Source: Sphingobacterium sp. UGAL515B_05
Lineage (GTDB): Bacteria; Bacteroidota; Bacteroidia; Sphingobacteriales; Sphingobacteriaceae
DNA: 64,000 bases
Assembly: GCF_033097525.1 (NCBI RefSeq)
Contig: NZ_CP109907.1
Location: 5,208,001-5,272,000 of the forward strand
Reading direction: 5' to 3'
The translations under genes and the position numbers were made by a program. Shown here in pieces: positions 43,573-53,069 of this stretch. Position 1 is the stretch's first letter. Each line of letters begins with the position of its first letter. Under the pieces are notes generated by a model, which was not told the origin of the DNA, searched no databases, and saw nothing but the letters and a program-made list of their open reading frames with translations.

Positions 43573-43606
43573 AAATTTGGTACAATTTCGATCCTATCTT
43601 TAATTC

Positions 43607-43810
43607 ATGAAAATTACACTACCGGAACATATTATTCCAATGCTCGAAGCGGCAAAGGAAGAATGCCTAGCCATTATGGGCATCTATCACAAATATGATG
43701 TTCATATCGATGGGATCACTGTAACCCTGACTCCCAAAGAAGGCAACACGGAATCCGTTCAGGACGCTTTTGCCCTCGGGTGGTATATGCGGGAATACAA
43801 CAGCTATTGA
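43607..43810 (+). CDS. Small phage protein, unknown function
   Basis: 67 aa, MKITLPEHIIPMLEAAKEEC onward. No motif recognised. An upstream palindrome and a downstream hairpin frame it as its own small transcript. Confidence 0.5.
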   Translation: MKITLPEHIIPMLEAAKEECLAIMGIYHKYDVHIDGITVTLTPKEGNTESVQDAFALGWYMREYNSY

Positions 43811-43831
43811 ACTGCTTGTAACACGTCCCAT

Positions 43832-43839
43832 GTCCTTTA
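43832..43839 (+). promoter_or_regulatory. GTCCTTTA element, copy 2
   Basis: GTCCTTTA 39 bases before the terminase small-subunit ATG, directly followed by the hairpin at 43840. Confidence 0.5.
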
Positions 43840-43869
43840 AATGCCCCTAAATCAGGGGCATTTTTGTTT
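43840..43869 (+). terminator. Terminator-like hairpin before the terminase genes
   Basis: A 9-bp stem AATGCCCCT/AGGGGCATT with loop AAATC, followed by TTTGTTTC, ending just before the ATG at 43871. Confidence 0.75.
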
Positions 43870-43870
43870 C

Positions 43871-44812
43871 ATGGAAATCTACCTCAACCTAATACACCTA
43901 ACTGACGAGGAATGGGAAAAGCTAGAAGTACTCTCTGCGCTGGAATACTCAAACAGGCGTATCGCGGAATATTTCAATCTTTCGGTCGATGTGTTTGACC
44001 GGGAAGCGAGCAATCCAAATTCCAAAGTAGCTACCCACCTGCGGATCGGAAGGGAAAAACAGGATATCGACGAACGCTTTGCCCTATATAACCTGGCCAA
44101 AGGAAGCGGCAAGGAAGCCGTTTCGGCACAGAAACAGATTTTTGAGGTCAAGCGGACAAAAGCTTTCAAAATATCCAAGCTGGATATCATAGGCGGTTTT
44201 GATAATGACGGTATGCTCGAACGGCTGATGGACTATGTTCAGTCCGGAGAGCTCAAGGATGTGACCGTTGAAGAGCAGATCTATATCGACGCCCTGCGTT
44301 TTATCAAGGATATGGACGCCCAGTACGGGCAGCGTGCCACGATCAAATATATTATCGATGTGCTCAAGCTAAAGGCGCAAAGGGCGCAGGAAATGTATTC
44401 GGAAGCGCTGAACCTGTTTTACTCCGACAACAACGTGACTAAACAGGCACTGCGTAATAAGTACGCAGCAATGATCGAATCAGCAGCTATCGTCGTCCGT
44501 GAGAATGCATTGACCCCGGTTGATCTGAAGATCCACTCGGAAATGATCATGCAGGTAGCGAAATTGCGGGAACTCGACAAAGCGGATCCGGAAAAAATTC
44601 CAAACGAACTATACCTTAAACCTGTCCGGGTGCTTACGCTCGACGCAACCAAGGCCAAACTTCCGCCAATCAACAGGCAGATCCTTGCGGCTGAAATCGA
44701 CCTGCTGGAACTTCCCGAAGCCATAAAGGCCGATCTACGGCAGGATGCCCTCATCGAAGACCCGAATATACCTGTCAAACTTGACCGAATATTAGCCAAT
44801 AACAATGAGTAA
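43871..44812 (+). CDS. Putative terminase small subunit
   Basis: 313 aa. The N-terminal LTDEEWEKLEVLSALEYSNRRIAEYFNLSVDVFDREA is an HTH-like DNA-recognition segment; a long helical body follows. The ATG at 43871 is chosen because an ATG ten codons earlier lies inside a hairpin. It overlaps the terminase large-subunit gene by 8 bases, the normal partner arrangement. Function is assigned mainly from that position and the HTH. Confidence 0.72.
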   Translation: MEIYLNLIHLTDEEWEKLEVLSALEYSNRRIAEYFNLSVDVFDREASNPNSKVATHLRIGREKQDIDERFALYNLAKGSGKEAVSAQKQIFEVKRTKAFKISKLDIIGGFDNDGMLERLMDYVQSGELKDVTVEEQIYIDALRFIKDMDAQYGQRATIKYIIDVLKLKAQRAQEMYSEALNLFYSDNNVTKQALRNKYAAMIESAAIVVRENALTPVDLKIHSEMIMQVAKLRELDKADPEKIPNELYLKPVRVLTLDATKAKLPPINRQILAAEIDLLELPEAIKADLRQDALIEDPNIPVKLDRILANNNE

Positions 44813-46571
44813 GCCCAAATCAACCAAATACCGTCCAAAGATCAACGAATCATATAAGGATGCCAATGTGGCGTTCATGAACTGGCTTTCGCAGATGTGC
44901 ACCATGATCATGCCCAAGCGGTTTGCGGCAGTACTGGGGCGCGGATCGGCTAAAACGACAGACATCATAGCCGAACGTCTTATTGAAATGGCTTACGATA
45001 TGCCGGGCGCTCCTATCGCTTGGGTAGCCGATACCTATTCCAACCTGCAAAAAAACGTATTGCCTTCCATTATGGAAGGTTTGGAACGCAAAGGGTACAA
45101 AGAGGGCGTTCATTATATACTCGGGAAGGAACCGCCAAAATTCAAACAGTCCGAACTTGAGGGACTGGATCCATCCATCCGCGAGCATTTTTGGAAACCG
45201 TACAACAAGCTGGCGACCTACAAACACACGCTGATCTTTTTCACAGGTCTCAACATCACTTTCGGATCCCTTGACAAACCGGCATCCCTTGCCGGACGTT
45301 CCTACGTCCACGTCATCGGTGACGAGGTGAAATATTTTCCCGAAGCCAAAATCGAAAACATCCTTCGCGCCAACCGGGGCTATGCGGTGAAGTATGCACA
45401 TTCTGTTTTTTACCTTGGACAGACCTTTACCACGGACATGCCAAATACAGGCCGTATAGGTGAATACGACTGGATATTGAAGCAAGGTAAGAAAATGGAT
45501 AAAGAGGGCATCCTGCGCGTTCTAAAGACCGCTATGGTGTACAATGAATGTGTACAGGAACGTTTGTACTACCAGGCGAAAGGCGATAAGGAAGAAACGG
45601 CCAAAAAACTACGGACAGAATTGCGCTGGCTGGAAATGTGGAAGACGGTCCGTAAACATAAGTCCGCGCATAATTTCTTTTGGACAGCCTCTTCCCTTGT
45701 CAACATTGATATCCTTACTCCTGACTGGTTTATTGATGCCATCAATACGGATCTAGGGGATCCCGAAGTATCCGTGCTTGGATTAAGGCCACAGCTTTCA
45801 TCGGGTGAACGCTTCTACGCCAATATTTCGTCGGATCACTTTTACGATGACGGGCTGAACCCACGCTATGACTTTGGTATTGCTGAAATGCCGGATTGCC
45901 GCGAACTGAAATATCTTGACCGCAATAAGGCTATCGACCTGGGCATGGACTTCGGTAACATGATATCTATGTCAATCGCACAGGCAAACAGCAAAGATTA
46001 CAGGATCCTGAAATTTATACACACCCTTTCGCCTAACTGGATCCCGGAGATCGCAAAAGAGTTCCTGACCTACTTTAAAACCCAAAAAGAAAAGACGATC
46101 AATCTTTACTATGACAGGGCCGCCAACAACTACAAGGAAGCTGGAGTCGATCTTGCATCGGCGATGAAAAAAGCCTTGGAATACGAAGCTGACGGCAAGA
46201 CAAAAACAGGCTGGAAGGTAAATTTAATGTCGCTCAATCAGGGCAATATCGGCCAGTTTGAGGAATTTGTGTTTATGCAGGAACTATTGAGCGGATCCAA
46301 TCCGAAACTGCCAAAGGTGATGATCGACCGATTCCAGTGCAAATTTCTTAAAGCTTCGATTGAAGGGGCTAAAACGAAGATTGTGCAGAATTCCAAAGGC
46401 CAGTCGATCACAGCCAAGGATAAGTCGTCGGAAAAATTGGAGCTGGAACGCTTGCCGCTGGAATCTACCAACGCATCTGATAGTTTTAAATACCTGATGA
46501 TGCGAAGATTATGGCGAAATATCGTACGGGTCAAGCCAAAATCGTCGGTTATGAGTTCAACTGTAAGGTAG
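44805..46571 (+). CDS. Terminase large subunit
   Basis: 588-aa packaging motor that cuts and translocates DNA into the prohead. The ATPase has the Walker A variant GRGSAKT at residues 45-51 and a Walker B-like VIGDEVKYF. The C-terminal nuclease domain starts near LGMDFGNMISMSIAQ, with later acidic residues in YYDRAANNY. Length fits the family. Its stop precedes a hairpin and the convergent AbiH gene. Confidence 0.85.
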   Translation: MSKPKSTKYRPKINESYKDANVAFMNWLSQMCTMIMPKRFAAVLGRGSAKTTDIIAERLIEMAYDMPGAPIAWVADTYSNLQKNVLPSIMEGLERKGYKEGVHYILGKEPPKFKQSELEGLDPSIREHFWKPYNKLATYKHTLIFFTGLNITFGSLDKPASLAGRSYVHVIGDEVKYFPEAKIENILRANRGYAVKYAHSVFYLGQTFTTDMPNTGRIGEYDWILKQGKKMDKEGILRVLKTAMVYNECVQERLYYQAKGDKEETAKKLRTELRWLEMWKTVRKHKSAHNFFWTASSLVNIDILTPDWFIDAINTDLGDPEVSVLGLRPQLSSGERFYANISSDHFYDDGLNPRYDFGIAEMPDCRELKYLDRNKAIDLGMDFGNMISMSIAQANSKDYRILKFIHTLSPNWIPEIAKEFLTYFKTQKEKTINLYYDRAANNYKEAGVDLASAMKKALEYEADGKTKTGWKVNLMSLNQGNIGQFEEFVFMQELLSGSNPKLPKVMIDRFQCKFLKASIEGAKTKIVQNSKGQSITAKDKSSEKLELERLPLESTNASDSFKYLMMRRLWRNIVRVKPKSSVMSSTVR

Positions 46572-46578
46572 TTATGTT

Positions 46579-46596
46579 CCCGACATCGATGTCGGG
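46579..46596. repeat. Palindrome between convergent genes
   Basis: CCCGACAT-CG-ATGTCGGG is a perfect 18-bp dyad lying between the ends of the terminase and AbiH genes. It could act as a bidirectional terminator, although the T-tracts are poor. Confidence 0.5.
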
Positions 46597-46606
46597 GACA
46601 TCTACT

Positions 46607-47824
46607 TTATTTTGTGGTTAAATCAGGATTAAAAGGCTGTAGTATTTTTCTTAACTTAACTTTATCGTTAAAATTACGGGCAATATTGTATGCTGTGGTT
46701 AAATACGAATTAATTCCACTATAATGGTAAACGTGGATTTTTTTACAAGCATCATTTTCAAAGAGCATATTTAGTAATGTTCGATCAGTGGTACTACATG
46801 AATGCCCGATTACATAAATTTCGTAATCACCGTTGGCAATAAAGCCTAGCAGCTGCTGATACTTCTCATTTCTAAAATAGTGAAACGATTTAAGAGGCAC
46901 CAGCCAATCATCATCATACAAAGATTCTATTTCTGAATAAATTTCTTTATTCTCGTCCCCTACACCAAAAACGATATTATCAGTATCGGAATTTAAATGA
47001 CCATGAATATATAGGGTTTCACTTTGTGTAAACTGATCTTCCAGATGATCCTTAAACACTTTGACAATTTCGCTTTCAAAGTAGGTTGTATAATTAAAAT
47101 TTAAAAAGAGAACTTGCCTTTCGACATCCTTATAACTGTATGTCATAATATTATCGCCACGATATACAAACCCACCATCAGCGGTGTAAGAAGCCCCCCA
47201 ATCATTGTGATGGCTCAAAATTAAATCTGCTTTATATTTAGAAGGCGTATTATGCAACTTCAAATATTCTATAAGCATTGATTTAAGAAGATATATAGAC
47301 TTGTTGAGATCTCTGATTCTTGCCAATGATTGTCCATAGAGTCGGCTACCTTTCCTGTTAATAAGTATCTCAGTGCGCTTCTCGGATAGATTATGATGCT
47401 CTTTTAGCATAATCCGATTAATTTCATATTCTATTCCACTCCAGTCGGCATCTTGACATCCCATAAAAAGATTTAAGCAAAAATCTCCTTTAGGTTCAAT
47501 TTTAAGCATTAAACCTTCTGTCAGTTCTTTAAAGTCATTTAATCCTTTAGAGTAAGTGGGATTATTTAAAAAGTCTAGAATATCGCCCGATTGGTAAATT
47601 TGTTCAATCATATCCGGGATACTGTTGATACTCACAAAATGAGGACTTTTGTAAAATTGAATATTAATACAATCATCATAATAAACAGTCTTTTCAATCG
47701 CTTTTAAGCAGCATTCTTTAAGGTACCATTTTATAAAATCAATATACCTTGTTGGTAAACCATGGGCAAGATCAAATCCATTCCCGATTAAGAAAATTTT
47801 GTTTCTTCTTTCTGTTAATATCAT
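46607..47824 (-). CDS. AbiH-family abortive-infection (phage defence) protein
   Basis: 405 aa on the strand opposite the late genes. The N-terminus FLIGNGFDLAHGLPTRYIDFI is the AbiH signature, and a later VIGHSCSTTDRTLLNMLFEN block matches the family end. The N-terminal glycine-rich motif suggests nucleotide binding. AbiH proteins abort infection by some phages; the mechanism is not settled. The gene is clearly more AT-rich than its neighbours and inserted between terminase and portal, so it is a later-acquired cargo gene (moron), probably expressed in the lysogen from its own promoter. Confidence 0.88.
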   Translation of the reverse strand: MILTERRNKIFLIGNGFDLAHGLPTRYIDFIKWYLKECCLKAIEKTVYYDDCINIQFYKSPHFVSINSIPDMIEQIYQSGDILDFLNNPTYSKGLNDFKELTEGLMLKIEPKGDFCLNLFMGCQDADWSGIEYEINRIMLKEHHNLSEKRTEILINRKGSRLYGQSLARIRDLNKSIYLLKSMLIEYLKLHNTPSKYKADLILSHHNDWGASYTADGGFVYRGDNIMTYSYKDVERQVLFLNFNYTTYFESEIVKVFKDHLEDQFTQSETLYIHGHLNSDTDNIVFGVGDENKEIYSEIESLYDDDWLVPLKSFHYFRNEKYQQLLGFIANGDYEIYVIGHSCSTTDRTLLNMLFENDACKKIHVYHYSGINSYLTTAYNIARNFNDKVKLRKILQPFNPDLTTK

Positions 47825-47877
47825 AGCTAATTTTTATTGAGAATTGAAAATATCGAAATTCTTTGGCTAAAAAAAGT

Positions 47878-47885
47878 GTCCTTTA
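47878..47885 (+). promoter_or_regulatory. GTCCTTTA element, copy 3
   Basis: GTCCTTTA 59 bases before the start used for the next late gene; an imperfect ATCA...TGAT dyad follows. Confidence 0.5.
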
Positions 47886-47936
47886 TCACTCTTTAATTTA
47901 AAATGATCTTTGACAGACATTTAACCCAATATACAT

Positions 47937-48209
47937 TTGACAACATACGAAGCCATAAAAGAAATGCGCAGACTGACGAAAGACGGGAAATCGTTTTCTT
48001 TCGTCTTTGTGTCATTTGATGAAACCCGGAACACCTCGCAGGGCATGATCGAAGTACCCAGTGCACGTCTCCGAAATCGCGGGGTATTGAAATACAATCA
48101 AAACGCAGAGATGCAGGAAGAATATATCAACCTCGATACCAACGAACCGAGACGATTTTGGCACTGTAACCTGCGTTCTTTTAATGGGCAAAAACTGACG
48201 ATAATCTAA
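47937..48209 (+). CDS. Small phage late protein, unknown function
   Basis: 90 aa from TTG 47937 (MTTYEAIKEMRRLTKDGKSF); an ATG at residue 10 is an alternative. Beta-rich, no known motif. It is followed by the portal gene after 7 bases, so it may be a head protein. Confidence 0.55.
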   Translation: MTTYEAIKEMRRLTKDGKSFSFVFVSFDETRNTSQGMIEVPSARLRNRGVLKYNQNAEMQEEYINLDTNEPRRFWHCNLRSFNGQKLTII

Positions 48210-48216
48210 ACCACCT

Positions 48217-49662
48217 ATGAAAACAACCAACCGAAAGAAAAACCGATCAGATATTCCAAAATCTATTGCGCAGCCAGCAGCACAGGTAGGCAAAGCAGGC
48301 ATCCGGCCATCTTATCAGCGGATCGGAAAGGATTCCGCAGCCATTCAAACCGGGGGAAAGGTCTACACCGTTTCCATGTCTTCCTTTTCAAGCAATTTTT
48401 CACAGCTGTTTGATAGCTCCAATTGGGAAATGGCCCCTCAGATGGTCAATGGCGTGAAGATCGTTTCCCATGGGGCAAACAACGACCTCCCGGAGATTGT
48501 CAGGGATATCATGGCGGAAAACAACCTGGCACCGGGTATCTTGGAAAGGCAGATCGGCCTTTTGTATGCGAACGGTCCGGGGCTGTACCGCCTGAATTAT
48601 GACAATGGTCAGATTACACGGGAATATCTGTACGACAAACAGATACATGATTGGCTAAAAACATGGGACTGGCGCAGATTTTTAGATATGGCACTTGTTG
48701 AATACAAGCATCTTAAAGGGTTTTATGTAAAGTCTTACAGAAACAAGGCAAGCCGTATCGGGGAACGTGGTTTTATCAATAGCCTACAGGTTGTGCCCGG
48801 TACCGATGCGCGTCTGGGATGGCCCGAGTTCGGAGCGGCACGCTTGGAAAATGTAAAGACAATCTATGTAGGTGACTTTTTCAATAACATTTTAGGGACT
48901 GGACTTACAGCCTATCCGGTATTCAGTCCGAACGAGCCGTTCCGCTATGGTGTGTCCATGTCCTACCATAACACCTACTCTTTTGCCTATCGCTTTTATT
49001 CGGTTCCTTCGTTTTTCGGTACGTTCAAATGGTTATGGCGGTCTTCGGAAATCCCGGATATTCTTAAATATCTTGGTAAAAATGGCATATCAGCTGCCTT
49101 TCATATCCACAGTCCGCAGGGGTACTGGGAATCAAAGCGCCTGAAACTCGAAGAGCAGCATCAGGGAAAGACCGCTGAAGAAATCGAAGAATTGCTCCAA
49201 GATCTTAAAGATCAGCTGTTCGGTGATATTTCAGCAGCTCTCGCAGGAAATGAGAATGCGGGAAAGTTTATCGAAACGGTCGATTTTTATGACGATGAGG
49301 GAAACCTTTGTCAATGGAAAATCGAAGCCATAGACCAAAAGATCGGCGATTTTATCGAAGCACAGCTGGAAGTCGGAAAGCAGGCGGACAGTGCGTCCAC
49401 ATCCGGTATGGGATTACACCCTTCCCTAGCCAACATAATCATCCCGGGACAGCTCGGATCCGGTTCACAGATGCTCTATGCCCTGAAATTATTCTGGGCT
49501 GCCGAAACAGCGATCCCCGAATCGGTGATCTTTGAAGCGATAAACCGCGCAATTGCAGCGAACTGGCCGGAAAAAGAAGGCATTCAGATGGGTTTTTACC
49601 GTCCTATTGTCGAAAAGGAAGATAATGTCAGTTCCAAAGACCGTTTAACCAATAACATCTAA
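48217..49662 (+). CDS. Phage portal protein (putative)
   Basis: 481 aa. The length, basic N-terminus, and position between terminase and head-tail connector genes fit a portal. Segments such as WDWRRFLDMALVEYKHLKGFY and NNILGTGLTAYPVFSPNEPF resemble portal cores. The C-terminal GQLGSGSQMLYALKLFWAAE agrees with the family's clip/stem region. No distinct motif proves it. Confidence 0.7.
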   Translation: MKTTNRKKNRSDIPKSIAQPAAQVGKAGIRPSYQRIGKDSAAIQTGGKVYTVSMSSFSSNFSQLFDSSNWEMAPQMVNGVKIVSHGANNDLPEIVRDIMAENNLAPGILERQIGLLYANGPGLYRLNYDNGQITREYLYDKQIHDWLKTWDWRRFLDMALVEYKHLKGFYVKSYRNKASRIGERGFINSLQVVPGTDARLGWPEFGAARLENVKTIYVGDFFNNILGTGLTAYPVFSPNEPFRYGVSMSYHNTYSFAYRFYSVPSFFGTFKWLWRSSEIPDILKYLGKNGISAAFHIHSPQGYWESKRLKLEEQHQGKTAEEIEELLQDLKDQLFGDISAALAGNENAGKFIETVDFYDDEGNLCQWKIEAIDQKIGDFIEAQLEVGKQADSASTSGMGLHPSLANIIIPGQLGSGSQMLYALKLFWAAETAIPESVIFEAINRAIAANWPEKEGIQMGFYRPIVEKEDNVSSKDRLTNNI

Positions 49663-49666
49663 TCCA

Positions 49667-50611
49667 ATGAAACTACTTATAAATGCCTCTCCTGAACTGC
49701 GCCGATTATCGGGTACTTTCTCGGCAAATATCAATTTTGAACGCGTCCAAACCGATGTACTTTTGGCCAGTGAGAAAGTAATTCTGCTGATCGGACAGCC
49801 GATCTACGATAAGGCTCTTGTTATCCTTGAAAAGGGCGATATCGCTACAGACGAAGAAAAGAAGCTTTTACAGCATATACAGCTGCCCATTGCAGTACAT
49901 GCCACATACCAATATTATCAGGGCAACAACCTTGGGCACGATGAAAATGGACGTAAGTCAAAAGTTGACCGGGAAAACGAAGCGCAGGCATGGCAATGGC
50001 AGATCGACCGGGACGATGAAGCCGCTTTCCGCAAATACCGGGAATCGCTCGACCGTCTTGTCAGGCATCTGGACAGAACCGAAGATCCGGACTGGATCGA
50101 TACTGAACTGCGGCACAGCTCGCGTGAACTGTTCCTGAACAACACAACTATTTTCAGCAAGTATTTCTATATAGACGATTCGGCAAGCTTCTATTATTCG
50201 CTGGTGCCGCTGATCAATGAGGTGCAGCAATCAAAAATAAAACCTGTTTTGGGGGACGATTACAACCTGATCCTGAAAAATTTTCAGGAAGACACGACGT
50301 CCAGCGATATGGATGGGCAGCTTCCCCTGATCCAAAAAGCGCTGGCGCTGTATTCAATGGCTTTGGCGGTCAAAAGGTTTGCACTCAAAGTGATGCCGGA
50401 AGGTGTCGTTCAACAGTACAAGACCTACGAGCAGGGACTGACCAGCAGTAATATTGCCCAGCAGCCTGCCATTGAATGGTATATGCTCTATTTATCACGT
50501 GATGCTGATAAGGCGCTTGATGACCTCCGTAAATTCCGTTCTAAATCGACTTTTGTCGCCCCTCTGATACCGAAGAATGATCCAAGCAACAAATATGCAC
50601 GCACATCCTAA
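49667..50611 (+). CDS. DUF6712-type head-tail connector candidate
   Basis: 314 aa, starting MKLLINASPELRRLSGTFSA. The pattern matches a DUF6712-type family found next to portal genes in Bacteroidota phages. Mixed helices, no membrane segment. Begins 4 bases after the portal stop. Confidence 0.6.
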   Translation: MKLLINASPELRRLSGTFSANINFERVQTDVLLASEKVILLIGQPIYDKALVILEKGDIATDEEKKLLQHIQLPIAVHATYQYYQGNNLGHDENGRKSKVDRENEAQAWQWQIDRDDEAAFRKYRESLDRLVRHLDRTEDPDWIDTELRHSSRELFLNNTTIFSKYFYIDDSASFYYSLVPLINEVQQSKIKPVLGDDYNLILKNFQEDTTSSDMDGQLPLIQKALALYSMALAVKRFALKVMPEGVVQQYKTYEQGLTSSNIAQQPAIEWYMLYLSRDADKALDDLRKFRSKSTFVAPLIPKNDPSNKYARTS

Positions 50612-50620
50612 AAATCAATT

Positions 50621-51523
50621 ATGCATACCCTAGAAATACCCGAAGCAAATAAAAAGATCGAACTGCCTTCCAGCTGGAACGAATGTACAACCGACCAGGT
50701 AATGGATATCGTCAGCGAAGCGTTTTTGGTGATGAACGGTGACCAAAAGATCGAAGACTTTACCCGGCGTACATTCTGCAGGCTGACTGGTTTAAAATCT
50801 AACGTCAGCTATCAGTTTAAGCGGCGTTTGGGCACTACGCACCGTCAGGATGAAATGCTTTGTATATTGGCTGCACAATTGTGCTTATGGCCGTTCAGGG
50901 TAAAAAAGGAAAACGGACAGAAAATGTACGAGTTCCAGTTTGACACCTTTGTGAATTTTTTCAGGGAAATTACTGTCGGGAAACAAAGCATTTATGGCCC
51001 TGAAGATCTTTTGCAGGATATCACTTTTTCTGAATTCCAGTGGGCCAATAACTATTTTAAGGAACACGACAGGTGCAACAAGGAAAATGATTTCGAGGGC
51101 GCAATGGACAGCCTCGACCAGTTCGTCGCATGCTTTTACCGCCCGGGAACAAAAGGCAAACGTTCGCCTTTCGATCACGGATCTTTAGGTGGAACCCTTC
51201 CGCTGATTGCAAAAATTCCTTATATCAAAAAATTCTGTATACTACTGTGGTACAGCTACTGTGTACAGGTTATCCAAACAACGCCTTTAGAAATCCAAGG
51301 TATTGAAATAGATTTTTCTATCCTCTTCCCGAAACCTACAAAGGCGGAACTGCTTGGATTGGAAAAACGAAAACAGGGCCTTGGATGGCAGGGTACTTTA
51401 TTCGATATCGCAGAAAGCGGCGTATTCGGAAATATCGAACAGACCGAGCAGACATCCCTCTTTACCATACTGGTCTATATGTACAAAAAACAGATCGAAA
51501 ACCTAAAAGCATCCCAAAAATGA
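50621..51523 (+). CDS. Phage tail-assembly protein candidate
   Basis: 300 aa, starting MHTLEIPEANKKIELPSSWN. It contains FTRRTFCRLTGLKSNVSYQF and a C-terminal helical region. Its place before the tape measure resembles a tail-assembly chaperone, but no slippery frameshift site is evident. It overlaps the next gene by four bases (ATGA). Confidence 0.5.
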   Translation: MHTLEIPEANKKIELPSSWNECTTDQVMDIVSEAFLVMNGDQKIEDFTRRTFCRLTGLKSNVSYQFKRRLGTTHRQDEMLCILAAQLCLWPFRVKKENGQKMYEFQFDTFVNFFREITVGKQSIYGPEDLLQDITFSEFQWANNYFKEHDRCNKENDFEGAMDSLDQFVACFYRPGTKGKRSPFDHGSLGGTLPLIAKIPYIKKFCILLWYSYCVQVIQTTPLEIQGIEIDFSILFPKPTKAELLGLEKRKQGLGWQGTLFDIAESGVFGNIEQTEQTSLFTILVYMYKKQIENLKASQK

Positions 51524-51945
51524 AAATAAGAGACTTCGAAAATCTATGTAAAAAGCTCAAGGCGATCACGGCCGCAAAGGATTATTGCCGCTGTGCGCAT
51601 GATGGCCATGCTGTTAACAGGCTTGCAGACCGCGAGGGTTTACAGATAGCCTGTGTCATGCCCCAGAAGGGATTTTCAGGCGGTACCGATAGCTACAAGA
51701 CCCATGATACGTTTATCATCTATGCACTGGAAAAAGACGACAGCGGACAGACCCCGGAGTCTGAACTTGAGCCGTACGAACGCACAGAAGATGCGATCTT
51801 CAAGATTTTCCACTACCTCACCGAAGGGGAACGCCCCGGGGCCTGCCTGCCCTTTCCCAATATCAACGTAAAAGGGATAACCATCGATCCGGAATATAGG
51901 GAATTTGGCGGCTGGAACGGTTATTCAATTACAGTTTCAGTTTAA
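51520..51945 (+). CDS. Phage late protein of unknown function
   Basis: 141 aa from ATG 51520 (MKIRDFENLCKKLKAITAAK). The frame continues upstream inside the previous gene, but the ATGA overlap is the natural start. No known motif. Confidence 0.6.
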   Translation: MKIRDFENLCKKLKAITAAKDYCRCAHDGHAVNRLADREGLQIACVMPQKGFSGGTDSYKTHDTFIIYALEKDDSGQTPESELEPYERTEDAIFKIFHYLTEGERPGACLPFPNINVKGITIDPEYREFGGWNGYSITVSV

Positions 51946-51949
51946 TTAA

Positions 51950-51975
51950 AATTCATTTATAATTATAAATGAATT
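51950..51975. repeat. 26-bp perfect palindrome in an intergenic gap
   Basis: AATTCATTTAT (51950-51960), AATT, and ATAAATGAATT (51965-51975) read identically on both strands. It begins 5 bases after a stop codon and ahead of a promoter-like TAAATTTG at 51981-51988. Confidence 0.55.
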
Positions 51976-52054
51976 ATTTATAAATTTGAATGTTCATTTT
52001 GTAATCCCTGCCGTGTTCGTTTTTGGCGCGGTAGGATTTTAAATAATCCAGCCT

Positions 52055-52327
52055 ATGTCATCACTGAAAAAACTAAAAGCAAAACAGAAGAAAAAACCAG
52101 TTTCCAATGCGCTTAAACTTGTGCTATTTTTCAATAAACTTGAAAAACAGAATTTGATCGAGTTTAAAAATAACGCCGTCTACATTTACCGTGTTTTGCT
52201 GACATTGGGAGATAAGCCACAACTGTTCGAACAGAATCTCTATTCTTACGCAGTATCAACAGGTTTTATAAAACGGGGCGATCAGCTCAAAATAATTGAT
52301 ATCGAAACCGACGCAGTCATAAAATAA
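52055..52327 (+). CDS. Small phage protein, unknown function
   Basis: 90 aa, with a very basic N-terminus (SSLKKLKAKQKKKPVSNALK) and a helical middle. Possibly nucleic-acid binding. A palindrome and a hairpin (52007-52034) precede it and a terminator follows. Confidence 0.55.
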   Translation: MSSLKKLKAKQKKKPVSNALKLVLFFNKLEKQNLIEFKNNAVYIYRVLLTLGDKPQLFEQNLYSYAVSTGFIKRGDQLKIIDIETDAVIK

Positions 52328-52353
52328 AATACCGAAACAAACCACACTAGCTG

Positions 52354-52383
52354 AACGCCGATACCACAATCGGCGTTTTTTTA
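52354..52383 (+). terminator. Terminator upstream of the tail genes
   Basis: A perfect 9-bp stem AACGCCGAT/ATCGGCGTT with loop ACCACA, followed by TTTTT. Confidence 0.88.
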
Positions 52384-52683
52384 TGCCCTTTACTACCGAG
52401 TTCAGCCTGAAAAGTACCGAAAAACAGCCTGTTTTACGGATCAAAAAAACGTAAACACCTGAAAACAAGCAAAATTTTCCTGTTTCAAAAAATTCGAAAT
52501 TTGCCCTCCACAGAATCTGCCCAGCCGCCCAGAGAATTTTTTACCCCCCTAAAAAAAGGCCTTTTTTAAGGATATATGACAAAAACCGCCTTTAAACTGC
52601 TTTAATCAGCGATTTCACCCCCGTGTCCTTTAGCAGCGCCCCGTTAACGATGACCTTTGAGGCATCAACCTACATCTACACCT
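52384..52683. other. 300-bp intergenic region before the tail module
   Basis: No credible gene is seen. It contains an AT-rich dyad near 52548-52572 (CCTAAAAAAAGGCC and TTTTTTAAGG) and a GTCCTTTA element at 52625. Together with the upstream terminator it probably holds the promoter for the tail operon. Confidence 0.45.
52625..52632 (+). promoter_or_regulatory. GTCCTTTA element, copy 4
   Basis: GTCCTTTA 59 bases before the ATG at 52684. Confidence 0.5.
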
Positions 52684-53064
52684 ATGTCACAGCTAAAGAA
52701 GCTATTCATCCGCGGGGTACTGGAAGAGGAAGGCAGACGCTACCTGTCCAATCAGGGGCGCGAGATCCGCGCTAAGCTCCACTTTCACACACGCCGATTA
52801 TTCAACGACCGTACGATGAATGTCGTAAGCGCAAGTAACAGGTATCAGGGCAAACTGATCATCACCTTCCCGAACTACCTGCGCCTGCTGGATGCCCGTC
52901 GTAACGTGAAGGACCGTTCTGGCAAACGTTCGCGCAAGGGTTACCAGCTCTACAACAAGTTTGCAATGGGCCACTACTATGCGATAGCCCACCGACTGCA
53001 GAATGACTTCACCGATGATGTAGCGCTCAACCTGCGCAGGCAATGGCAACAATCTAACCCCTAA
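52684..53064 (+). CDS. Phage tail completion/minor protein candidate
   Basis: 126 aa from ATG 52684 (MSQLKKLFIRGVLEEEGRRY); a TTG nine codons upstream is less likely. Very basic and helical, with RSGKRSRKGYQLYNKFAMGH. It lies directly upstream of the tape measure gene, where tail-completion proteins are common. No named family recognised. Confidence 0.5.
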   Translation: MSQLKKLFIRGVLEEEGRRYLSNQGREIRAKLHFHTRRLFNDRTMNVVSASNRYQGKLIITFPNYLRLLDARRNVKDRSGKRSRKGYQLYNKFAMGHYYAIAHRLQNDFTDDVALNLRRQWQQSNP

Positions 53065-53069
53065 TATCA

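Noticed and set aside
50621..51945. Programmed frameshift joining two tail-assembly chaperone frames.
   Set aside because: The junction is a simple ATGA overlap and no slippery heptamer was seen.
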